The notes beneath the pieces were generated by a model. That model was given only the letters and a program-made list of their open reading frames with translations. It was not told where the DNA came from and made no database searches. Shown one piece after another: positions 44,452 through 56,800 of a DNA stretch of 64,000 nt. Numbering within the stretch: position 1 is the stretch's first letter; each line of letters starts with the position of its first letter. The stretch spans positions 29,456,667 through 29,520,666 of the forward strand of contig CP154956.1 of the NCBI GenBank assembly GCA_039621445.1, written 5' to 3'. The position numbers and the translations under genes were made by a program. Source of the DNA: Euglena gracilis (Eukaryota > Euglenida > Euglenophyceae > Euglenales).

Positions 44452-47400
44452 CTAGAAATGGAAGGGGTTTTTTGAGAAGACTTCAAGGAAAAAAATTGAT
44501 TGTTCATTGTTCATTTTGAGGGTGTTTGTGGTCACAATACCCGCCCCCCCCTTGGGCAATTGTCGCGTGACAAAGCGGGCAGCACGGAGGGGGGTGACAA
44601 TTTCCCGGGGTGACAATTTGGCCGGCACAGAGGGGGGTGACAATTGCCCGGGGGCGTCAACTGCCCGGGGGCGTCAATTGCCCACCCATGTAGGCCACAT
44701 TAAATCCAAATGACCAAAAACACCATCTGTGAACACTCAAAACTGCAGCTATGGTTGTGATATTGTGCAGAGCATTTGGTATGTGACATTTCTCAGCACG
44801 TTGAAGCGAAATAGAGGATCAATCGAGTCGTGTCGGCGAAAAGAAAGTTCACAAACTTCTTCTGTGGGGGGGGGGACAAACTGGGCAGCACGGACGGGGG
44901 TGACAATTTCCCGGGGTGACAAATTGGCCGGCACAGCCAGGGGTGACAATTGCCCGGGGGCGTCAATTGCCCGGGGGGGGGGGGGCGGGTATGGTGTTTG
45001 TGGTCTTTGGAATGCTCATTCCATTTTCCCCCTGTCAGTTTCCACTGTTGTGTGCTGACATTTTGCGCATCTTTTGGTGAATTCTTTCGGGGCGTTGAAG
45101 ATTCTTTCTTCACAATTCTGCTGAAAAATTTGATTGATTTCTTCATTTCCATTTGACTCCGCTGGAAAAACATGCTCAAATTCTCTTGTGTTACAAAAGA
45201 GTTGAGAATGGGGCCCTAGCTCCAGGTTGTGACATTTTATGAAATAATGCAACTTCATAAAATGGTGCGTCAGAGGGGTCGTATTGCAACCAATACCAGA
45301 ATAAGCACAGAAGGATAAAGATAACGAAACAAGACAAAAGACACTCAAAAAACAGGTGGATGTCATGTAAAAAAAACTCTCATGCCAAGACAAATTGATT
45401 TGTTGAAAAGACCAAGAATTTCCCTGCTTTATGACGGGAAAAAAATTTGCCCACGCAATGGTGGGAAGGGTGGCGACCTCTTCCCAGTGAGCTCAAATTT
45501 TCTAGCCTCTGAAGAGACCCTTCCTGCCACATCTGGAAAAATTGTGAATTGTGAATCGTGAAAAATCGTGAATCATTGAAAATTGAACGTGGGAGACAAT
45601 GATGGAAAAATAATTCTTACGAGAGAAATGTGATAGAAAAATAAAAATTCTTAGGGGTGAGATTGGTTTGCCCCCGCAACCAACCAACCAACCATGCCTC
45701 CATCATCAACCGACAAGGAAAAAAATATCGCAGGCGCACCGCAACCGCAGCTTGAAATGCAGCTTGTCCTCCACGGGTGGTTGCACCACCCGCTGAAGCC
45801 TGTGGGACAGGAGTTCCCAACCGCGAACTCCTCCCAAACACTGCCTTGAGCAATTGCAGAGCCCCCCCCCCCCAGTGTGGCCGAAAAATCTCGAAAATTT
45901 TGGGGAGCTATTACCCCCCAAATAATTTGCCCTCGGGCCGGGAAATTGGTCGGAAAAATAATAACCAGGGGGGGGGGGTGAAAGGAAGTATCACTCCCGC
46001 AGGATGTGAAGGATTCCTTGGGATCCTTCGGTCTATTGTTTTTTTTTCTTCAAGATAAGTTCAGCCACAGACCGAATTTTCACTTTGCATGAGCCGGAAC
46101 ACTCGGCGTCACAATTTTATTTGTTGGCTTCCGCCACTTGGCAGATTTCTCAAATTGGTGTCAAATTGGGTCGTGATGAATGGAGAGGGGGGGTTTTGTG
46201 TCAGACAATAAAACTGGGGGGGGTCTGCCTCCTTTGGTTTTTTTGCACAAGGATTTTCTCTGGTAAATATCAGGAATATCCAATTTCTTCCATTCTGAAC
46301 TTTTTCTAGCATTTTGTGAAATTAACTCCATCTAAATTCTTTGCAGAATTTGAATATTTTTCGAAATTTCATTTCGTCTTTTGTTTCAAATTTCATTTCA
46401 AACTTTCAAACTTTTCTGACCTCCTTTCGCACCTTGAACCCTTGCTTCTGTTCATCCCCCCCCCCCGATGTGATACCTCCCCCCCCCAAGTAAGTTGGAT
46501 GAACCCTCCCCCCAAATAATAACCCCCCAAATAATGCCCCCCCCCCCCTCGGGCCAGGACTTCGGTGACCGAGTTCATACCCCCCCCCACTTTTAGGCCG
46601 ACGACCCGGATTGACCTGAAAATGTAGGTAAAAACAACAAACTTTTACAATAAATTACAAAAAAAATCGATTTTTCTGGATCATCTGCTTCCAAAAGTGC
46701 TAATTTCATGAGAAACTAAAATAAATTACTGAATGGGAGGGGAGAGAATTCAGTGCCAAAGAAAATTGGAGGTGGGAAATTTTGGCAGTAAAATGGTGTG
46801 GAAATACTTGGCGGGATTTCGGGGGGGAAAACGTTGAAAAATTTTGGCAGACTGTCAAAAATCAAACACCCGAGCACTTCCGTGAATGATCTTCATTGAA
46901 AACAGGGGCAGGTCCAAAAAAATTCCGAAAAACACGTGGAAAAATTTCGCAGTCTCGGCCAAAAAAAAGGGATATTTTTTTAATATATTTGGCAGGATTT
47001 CGTTCCAACGTTTTTTACATCTTTTTTTTTGGAAACCAATCCCCCCAGGTTTACAAATCAGGTGCATGTGTTTCCATGGGTGTGAAAAAAACACGCAGCC
47101 ATCACGGAGGGCAGGGATGTGATCCATGCAGCGGCCAACATGCTTATGGAGTGCACACCTCAGCAGGCGGCGGACCAGCCATGCGTTCTCGGAGGGCAGG
47201 ATTGGCTTCTCGTCGGGGTCCCCCACGAAGACCACATGCAGCGACGTGCGTGGACACCGCCGGCCCTCCAGGATCTGGCAACAGCCACAGCAGCCAATTC
47301 ACAAGCATTGGTGCCCTCTGGCATCACAACACCATATGCACATTCACAGCCTCATTCACATCCCTACCTCAAATTGAAAAACAAACACACACAAAAACAC

Positions 47401-47801
47401 CCATGCCCACGCAGCCCTTGAAGCAATCCCAACCCATTCGACCAGAAATGCTCTGGAAAAACAGGGGAGGGATTGAGAATATCCCAGTGAACACTGGTCG
47501 GCACAGGGGAAAAAAATGATTCCTGGCATCCTTGGACCATCGCCCACCCAAACATGAAAAACAAAATCGCCCATGGCACGTAACCTGAACATTTTTCGAA
47601 AATGTTCCACAAACTTTTGGCCACATTAGAACCCTGGACCAGCGCTTGCCGGCAAGCCTTTTCAAAGGGGCGGCCCATAACAAGAAAATTTCTGTCACAC
47701 ACGCAGACACACACACACACACACACACATACACACACACACACACACACAGGCTCACACCCACCCACCCAGGCACAGGCGCACGCACACACACACACAC
47801 A

Positions 47802-47844
<43 letters not shown>

Positions 47845-50800
47845 GTGCCACCCCAGCTGCAGTCAATGGTGGTACGGGGTCCCGGGCAGACCTCCGGGAC
47901 TCTCGCTCCGGGCCCTCTCGTTCCAGCCCTGCCGCATTGCTGCGGGCCACCCCAATACTCTCCAAGACAGGGAAGGGCCGCTGCAGAAGGAAAATGGGAG
48001 AAAAGAACAACAGCTGCGATGGGACAGATACCTGGGATATGGATGCACTACAAATGCACTCAGTGCACACAACGCATACACACACAAACACAACACTCGC
48101 ACAACATACACACACACACGTGCGCGCACACACAACACAACACACACACACACACACACACAGAACACAGACGTGTGAGTGCACACACACACACACACAC
48201 ACACACAGCTGCAATTTAGCTTGCTTGTCCGGGCTTACATTACAGTTCTTGAGCTCAAAAATTAAATTTGCACAATTTTGTCCGAATTCACCTCTGTTGG
48301 TTGGAATCACTAAAAAAAAAAAACGCATCAAGCGAAACTTGTCATGGAACTTGCATTGCAAAAAACAACTGTGAACACCAGCCTGAAAAAGAAAGCCAAA
48401 TAAAGGCAGGAACTGATACCCCAATGAGCTCCTGGACTCCAAAGAAATCGTTCACCTTGGTGGTCAACTCTGCCATGTCATCCAAGAAGTCCAGTGGGCC
48501 GTTAGCCTGATAGAACATGGAGCCTCACCAATGGGTAGAATGGACTATTTGTTATACTGGATAAAAAAGTCACACATCTGTCGACAACTCGTCACCCACC
48601 ACTGCAACCCCCCCTTGGGTAAAGTTCCGGGCACCAAACCCCGGCTTCTGACCAATGGCTGCTGACTGGCTGGACCCCCCCACCACAGGCAAATGGGGCC
48701 CCTCCAGCATAATTTAATGACGCTCTTCCCCCCAGTTTTCTTCGGGGGGGGGGTGCGGCATGGCATGATAACCACAGTGGATGGCAGTGTGCTTTCTTTT
48801 TGTTATGAACGTATTGGTGCAACGAAGGACCAGAAAAATGAGGAAACTCTTTGTTGTGCAATTGAACGGTCTGTGCTGGGGGGGGGGGACGGGTGTGGCC
48901 AAACGAAGCTTCATACAGAGGCAGATTCTTGGCAAAGGGATTGTCTTAGGGCTTTGGGCCGGTCTTCTGGAAGAAACTGGACCAGCTCTCTTGGAAGGGG
49001 AGACGCTCGTCCCCGACTTTTGAAAATGAAAATTATTCATCCCCCTTCGCTGATGGGAAAAAAGCCGCTGGCGGGTTGGAAAACTCAATTCATTCTGAAA
49101 ACAAGGACGTTGTCATTGGGGGCAGCCCACCCGCGAGGAGACAGCGGGTACCCAAAGAAGAATTGTCCTTTGGGGGGCCTCCCTGGGTCCTGGGCTGGAG
49201 CTGGGCCTGACCCGGGGTGGAACCGGGCACCAAAAAATCGTGATCGCGAAAATGTCCAAAAAACTGCCAATTATGCAAAAATCGTTTTTTTTTTTTGATC
49301 CCAAATTTGTCCTGGCCAGCCCTTTCCCGACCCATTTTGGCCATTTTCGACCATTTTTGCCCGAAAGCAAAATCCGGTACAATCCAGCTGTCTGTAAATA
49401 AAACTGGTTGAGGGGGGGGTCCCCCTGGAAAAAGGCTGATGGCTGGAAAAAGGCTGCTGGCTGGCTTTGACCCTGGCCTTTACATTGAGTGGGCTTTCCA
49501 CACACCTTTCACCAACAATGGGAAGTAGCTTAGAGTTGGCTCTGAAACGCTTGGTAGCGGCAAAAGCACTCAGTGACTTCATCGACTAGCTTGCATTTCC
49601 CGAAATGCCGCACTTTCCGCCCATCGTGTTTCCCCAAATATAAGCAATCGGTTGCTCAGATTTTCTCAGGGTTTGCTCAGGGTTTCTGAAAAACGGCTCC
49701 AGGGGTTCCTTATATTTGGGAGTTGCTTACAATTCGCTTATTTCTGGCATTTCTATGTCATTTTAATGAAAATTGATACACGTGGTCCAGTCGGGGTTGC
49801 TTTTATTTGGGGTTTGCTTGCAGAGGGGGTTGCTGATGTTGGGGGGGGGGGTTTCAGGGTGGAAAAAAATTATTACGGTAGAATAAAATTTGGGTAAAAT
49901 ACCAAATTTTAACACAATTATTTTTACCCTAATTTTCAACTGTCAGCTTCCAACACCCTCTTCCGTGAAATCACAGCCCAAAGCGACAAAAAAACGGTTG
50001 GTAAAATGGTTGGTCAAACGCCCGAAAATGACAAAGAACCATAAACGTATGGCAAATAATGTCCTTTGATGGTGTTCTTGAGGCAAAATATCCAGAGTTT
50101 GTTCAATTTACTCAATGAAAAGCACGAGCAAAACTACTCAACAATTGGCAAAAAAGCGGTTGAATACCAAATGTTACCGAAATTGATTTTCCAAAATTGA
50201 AATTTGCCAAATATTTTTTACCATAGTACTTTGTTACTGTAATTTTTGTCAACGTTAAATTTTGTGGCAGCAAGCTTTTACTTGCCCCCCCCCCGGGGCA
50301 GGCCAAGTAAAATCTCCAGGACGATAGCAACACCTGCGTCCGACCCCGGGGGAAAGTCGGGGTTATGGTTTGGGATAGGGTTTGAATTACGACAGATTCC
50401 TGGAGGGCTCCCCTTTTAGGAATTTAGGGAGAAGTTAGGCCATATTTCCGACCGAGTTAGGCAGAATTTAGGTCGAATTTGGGGGATCTTCAGTCGAAAA
50501 TGTGACCTAAAAACCTTCTGAAAACGGGACGTTGTCCTGAAAAATGCCAATTCTCGGCATGCCAATCCTAACCCTAACCCTATTCCTCAAATTAAGTGCG
50601 GAATCTCCCCGGATCCGACCCCTTTCCCCCGGATCCGGTGCCATTCTGACTGGGACCGAAAAGGGGGGAAATCAGATGCGCGTGCTGCTACATGCCTCCC
50701 ACCCCCCTGGAGATTTTACTTGCCCCCCCCCCCCCGGGGCAAAAAAAATATTGCTGCCGTTTTTGATACCCTGTGCCAACTCGGACAGAAGGTGGAGGGG

Positions 50801-53800
50801 GGGGAGGGTGGGGTACAGGCACACCTTCCAAACCCTGAAGCCAATCCTCCACGGCGGGAGAAAGGCATGCCAACCCGTCACCAAACCCACGCCACGGGTG
50901 GCACACCCAGGCGGCCTCCAGCAGCGTCTCCACCTGGCCGAGCCGGTCGGCGGTGAACAGCGGGATGACCTCCCGCGGTCCGAGGCCCGGCCGGCCCAGG
51001 GGGCCCAGCTCCCCTGCGCACATGTGATGTGGGTGCTGGCGCCTCCCCCCCCCCCCCTGCACCGCTGCCCTCCCTCTGGTGGTGGCCCACCGCCCGGGGG
51101 CCGACCCTACCGGGGAGGTGGCCCGTGAAAGGTTTGGGCGGCCGGAAAAGGCCGCCACGGCCAGCCTCGTGCCACACCCAAAATTGCAGCGGGAGAGAAT
51201 TCCTCCGGGCCGCTGGCGCTGCCCGGAGGGGGGTTTCTGACGCGGTCGCACCCCACAAGCTTCAGGGGATATGGGGCCGGCGCACACCCAAGCCGGAGAT
51301 CATACGGCGCTCGTCGAGCCCAATGAACCTGGGAAAGCGCAAATGCAGTGTATCCACGTCCCATGCCAGATAAACATATCTGGAAATGAACACACGCGAG
51401 CAACTCCGTTCTCTGAAAAGCAAAACAAACCCCCCAAATAAATAATATTCTTCCACAAATGATATCCCTCCCTGCCTGGTTCGGGCGATAATGATACCCC
51501 CCCCCCCATTCCTTCACTGACCGCCACAAAAAAAATGTGTTTCCTGGGAGCTGGAACCATATTTTTGGGCAAAAAAAATTCATAACTGATTTCTACCAAT
51601 TTTCGGATGGAAGGAATGGGATAAAAATTACACCTACCATGAATTTTGATGGTGTTCAAGATATATAAAATGGATTTTGTTCTCAAAAACTGTCACCAAA
51701 AAAAAAGGTTTTAATTACGTTTTTTTTGCGAAATAATATCCCTCCCTGGGGGTGACCTTCGACCAACCAAATGATATTCTAACAGCTTGAATCCCCAAAT
51801 AATATTCCAGGAAATTACTCAGGGGATTCAAGCTGTGACTGTTTGATGGAGAGGGTGGGGACACACGAGTCCTCCAGCTTGACGAGGTCTGCACTGATGC
51901 GTTGCAGCGCCTCCCGCAGGGGAGGGCACGAGAACGCCTGCAGCAGCTGTGCAGGGGTGGGGGGGCCAGACGCCCAGTGGACGCCAATGGACGTTGCGTA
52001 TCTCTTCGGACGGCAGCCCCTGCCCCCCAACAGTGGTACACAGGCTGCGAGGTTAGAAGAGATTAAAACAACCTGCCGTTCCTGCAGCATCGTTATTGAA
52101 AAAAAAGGTGCCCCACAGCCTAGAATGAGAAAAATAATGCATTGCTTCACTTCCATCAAACCTCTTTCCAAGAAATTCTCCGATGCAAGAGCCACGGTGG
52201 AAACGGCAAAGGTCTACAATCAAACAAAGATATTTTGATCTTTTTTTTTTGGTGGGAGCGGTTTTTCTTGAAAAAACCACCGGCGGGGAAATGGTTTCCA
52301 CCAGAGGGGGGTTTGGCAGAAACGTGGAACGTTGGTATAAACCTGGCCCACTGGGAATCCAAACGGGAAGGGAAGTTGGACAGGCTGCAACCCCTCCCGC
52401 CACACGGGGGGGGGGGAGTTGAAGAGACTTTGCCGGCCACACCAAATTACGGTTCTCTAGAGGTACAAGGAAGGGAAACAGGGGGGTACTGCCATATGGG
52501 GTCGTCTTCCACCCCTCTAAAACCGTCGATTTTCCGGCACGTTTTTTGATATGCATGTTTTTCACACCCGGAGGCACTAATCCCGCCGGCACACCGGAAT
52601 ACGTATCCCGGGGATCGCAATGGGAACCCTCAATCGGTTTCCAGTTTTGGGGCCAAATCACGGTTTTCGATACCACTATCGGGGGGTTCGGTGGGCACCC
52701 CCGGAAATGGCGTCCGTGCATTCAATCAGCAAACCGAACCACTGGACCAACTGTCGAGGCCCATTGCCGTGAGACAGGGCAACGTCCGGCGCTTCGCTGA
52801 AGCGTGTTGACTGAAGGGGCACCCCACAAACCCGGGCCAGGACGCGGGGGCCGGTGTCGGCGTAGGGCTGCGATGCCGGGGGAGCGCTGGGGACCACGAA
52901 ATCGTGCAAGAAACCTGCGGAGCGGGGAGAGGAGGAAAATAGTCCTTTCCTTCTCAGTCTCAAATTCTCTAATTCTTAAATAAAAACAAAATATCTCAAA
53001 ATGGTTGGCCAAATTGTTTTCAATGCCTTCAAAAATTGACTAAAAACCTTTCCAAAAGCATTCTACTAAACAACAGCAGGGCTTGATGTAATCCCCAAAT
53101 TAGTAGGCCCCCCCAAATAATTGTCCCCCCACCCTGAATCTTAACCAACTGCCCACACAATAACCTCCCCCAAACAATAGCCCAAATGAAAGCAAACCAC
53201 TCCTTGGCCATATGACGGTCTCAAGAATGGTTTGGTTTTTAGCCGCCGAAACAAAAATGTGAAAAATTTGTGCTGGGGCAAAAAAAATCTCCTTGGAAAC
53301 TGCACACGTCCCTCATCAGACTACCATCAATCACTATGTGGACAGTCAAAAACGCCGCGGACTTCTCAACCATAGATTCACTTAGTGCCCCCCCCCCCCC
53401 AGGGCTGGGCAATTTTTCCCAGGCCCAAACCCACCCACCCACTTTTTTCGAAAACCCACCCACCTACGACCCCCCCCCTCCCAGGGTCAACCACCCTCCC
53501 ATCCACCCAAAATCCAGCCAAATTTGGCCGAAAATGCTGCAAAAACTTTTCCGGCCCAGCCTTCTGCCGGGCCTGACCCATGGCACGCACCCCCCCAGGG
53601 GGGGGGGTTCCAGGGACCCCAACCCACCCACCCACCCACTCTCAGAAACCCCCCACCCCCCTGTCACGCCACCTGTTCTTGTGCCACCAATTCATTTTGG
53701 GGGCAAATCCCTTTTGTTGCTCAACTGTTGGAGGGCCCCAAAATGACAAAATCCCTTGTGTTTCCAAGTCGTTTTGGGGGGCAAATTCCTTTTGTGAGCA

Positions 53801-56800
53801 ACAAAAGGAATTTTCCCCCCCAAAACGACTTGGATTTCCCCCACAAAACGACTTGGAAACACAAGGGATATTGCTATTTTGGGGCCCTGCAACAGTTGAG
53901 CAACAAAATGACTTGGAAACACAAGGGATTTTGTTATTTTCAAACACAGGTGGTCACACAGGTGTTAAATGAATCTATGGTCTCGACCAATTTTAAATGG
54001 AAAAATCCAAAAAATAGTCCCCCAATTAAAGCCCCCCCAAAGATTTTAACCAACTGCTCAATTAAGAGCCCTATGGGGCTTTTAAGTGGGGGGGGTAGGA
54101 GGAAATTTTGGTTCAATATCTATCACTCGTATTATCCTCAATGTTCTGATTATTCTCATTACCTTCATTACATCCATCACCTGATTTATTTTCATGCCTT
54201 CGGGCAGCATAAAAATAAAAATACACTTCGCACAAGCATAAAAATACACTTTGCGTAAATACTGTGACCAAGAAATCCCTTTTCAAAAAGGGAAAGGGTT
54301 GTTGCTGGCTTTTCAAAAAGGCAAAGGGTTGTTACTTGCCCTGGTCCCCAAGTTTGCCCTGGCCAGCCCAAATCCGACCCATTTCCATCCATTTTGGCCC
54401 ATTTTTGCAATCCGTTGCTGACAAGCCGTCCTTCGGGCGGCCGGAAATAAGAAAAATAGTTGATGGGAGGTCCGGGGCTGGGAAAAGGCCCCCCCCCTTC
54501 GGGGGGGTGGGGTCAAATTTTCTTAAAGAACACAGTTGTTAGGATCTGGTTTGTTGGTCGGCCGAAGGGGGAGTTGTCAATGGGGGATTTATCAATTGAA
54601 CATCCGACCCCCTCCCCAATGACCCCCCCCAAAAACCACCCAAATGGGGGGTTAGAGCATCGCGTGCACCCACCCACCCATCCACCCACCAAACTACAAA
54701 CTCCGCAGCAAAGAACTCAGAACATATGCCATGTCGAAAAAAAAACACTTCAGAACTGATTCATTTTTTGTAGCAGATGTTGGTGTAAAAATTACCTTTG
54801 GAACCGAAACGGTCTTTCTGAGAGTCAAAACAGTTCGCAGGTGATGCTCATGAAAGCCATTTATGGAGGTACCCCAGCCTGTTGATCCGTGGGTGGGGCA
54901 AACGACAGTTGGCAGACGAGCCACACCGACGCGACTGCAGAAGTCAAGGAAGACGACCAGCAGGAGGGAGTACGCCTCGTAGTGGTGCTGCGCGAACAGC
55001 AGCCTGCATCCCGGGCCGGGTGGGGACCCACGGGGAAACCCTGGAACCCGTCAGGCACCAAGCGCAGGCCCATGCAATGGCAGTGGCAAACGGCTTTCCT
55101 TTGTGGTTGGCCGTTGAGCCCAGGGGTTTTTTTAAGACCGGGGGGGGGAGGGGGGTCACCCCCCACCCACCCACCCCCTGGGGGGACCCCCCCCCCGGGG
55201 GGGAGGGGGGTCCGGGGGACCCACAAAAAATGGCCGAAAAACCGCGAAAAGTGCTAAAAATAGAATTTTTTCGGCCCCTCCGGGGGGACCCCCCCCTGGG
55301 GGGGGGCTCGGCCAGACCCACCCACCCTACCCCCCCCCCCCGGGGGTCCAAACTTAAAAAAATCCCTGGTTGAGCCCAGCCCCCCACCCGGGGGGGGGGT
55401 CAGCAAAGGTGACTACAGTGCGGACAAAAATTATGGGAAACAAAAATTACGGGAAAAAATTACGGGAAAAACTTGGGAAAATTTTGATTTTCAAAAAATC
55501 AATTTTGGGAAGATTTTTGTTTTATTCATCATCTTTGACACTGCCACGTGCAATCCTTGATGAAGTAGAAGCATCTCAAGGACATGGTTTGCCCTTTATC
55601 CCATTATTTAGTTCTTTTCTTCATCATCCACAACCATTCCCGAAAGACGTGCAGCAATGTGAGCATTTCTAGCCTGTGTTCAAACTGCCAATAACCGCTC
55701 CGTTGCCGATAAGTCTGGAAAGTCTCACAAAAAAGCCTGACAGAAGTAATGCAGGCCACATTGCAGCCGGAAACCCTCCATCCCTGTGAGTGTGACGAGC
55801 ACACCGCTCGAAAATGTGTGATCTGCAACTGCCACGTGTGGATGGCTGTTTCCCTGACCATTCATCTGTCGTTTGCCCTTCGTAGACCATGGACAGTGTC
55901 CGTGTCCTTCGATGACGCTTCGCTTTGCCTTGGCTCAAAGGAGGCGTTGAAACACTACGGCGGAAAAAATTTTAGGGGAAAAAATTTCGGAAAAATTTTT
56001 GGTGCTTTCCCGTAATTTTTGTCCGGACTGTAAGTGATTGTATGGCCTCCGCACATGTATATGGAGTGGAGTGGAGTGTCGCTGGGGAGGTCTGGGGGAC
56101 ACACCACGGGAACTCAGGGCAGCTGCTGTAGGACGTGGTGTACAGCAGCCAGAGGTCCACCAACTGGAAAGAAAACCTACAAAGGCCTTGACTGCCCAGA
56201 CACAGTGCGTGCCGGCACCCCCACGCCGAAGCACACTCCAACACACTGGGCTCTGAGACGTCCCTGCTCAGGTTGGCATGGGACCCGGGGGGTCAGGAGT
56301 AATACCTGTAAAAACCCTCAAAATACCCATTGGTTATTTTTTTTACCATTATCACTTTTCTTTTAATCGGGTAATTTCTTTGAAACAAGGAATTCTGGCG
56401 CGTTGCACCGGTAATACTTTTTGCTGGAACCCAGCCCAGACCCCTTATCACGGGCGAAGCCCCCTCACGGTGGGGGGGGGTGGACTGGGACCCACCCACC
56501 CAACGCAACATGTGTCAGACACACACAACATACACCACGCGCATGATACCCATTTCGTTTCGCCACAAAACCTCTGTGGTTCTAGTTTCTGGCCTTGCCC
56601 TTCTCTGTCCGGGTGACCATTCCCAATTGCTACAGCGCACCTGTGTGCCTGTGCCCCAAATTGTCTGTGGTGTGTGAATAGCTTGGACAAGGGAAAATGT
56701 CTAATGGCAAACCTCGTTCACCGGCAAATGCTCCTCAGGGAAATACTTCCCGTGCAGCAGCAACGTGTTTCGGAGGTAGTAGAGAAGGCCCTGGTACACC

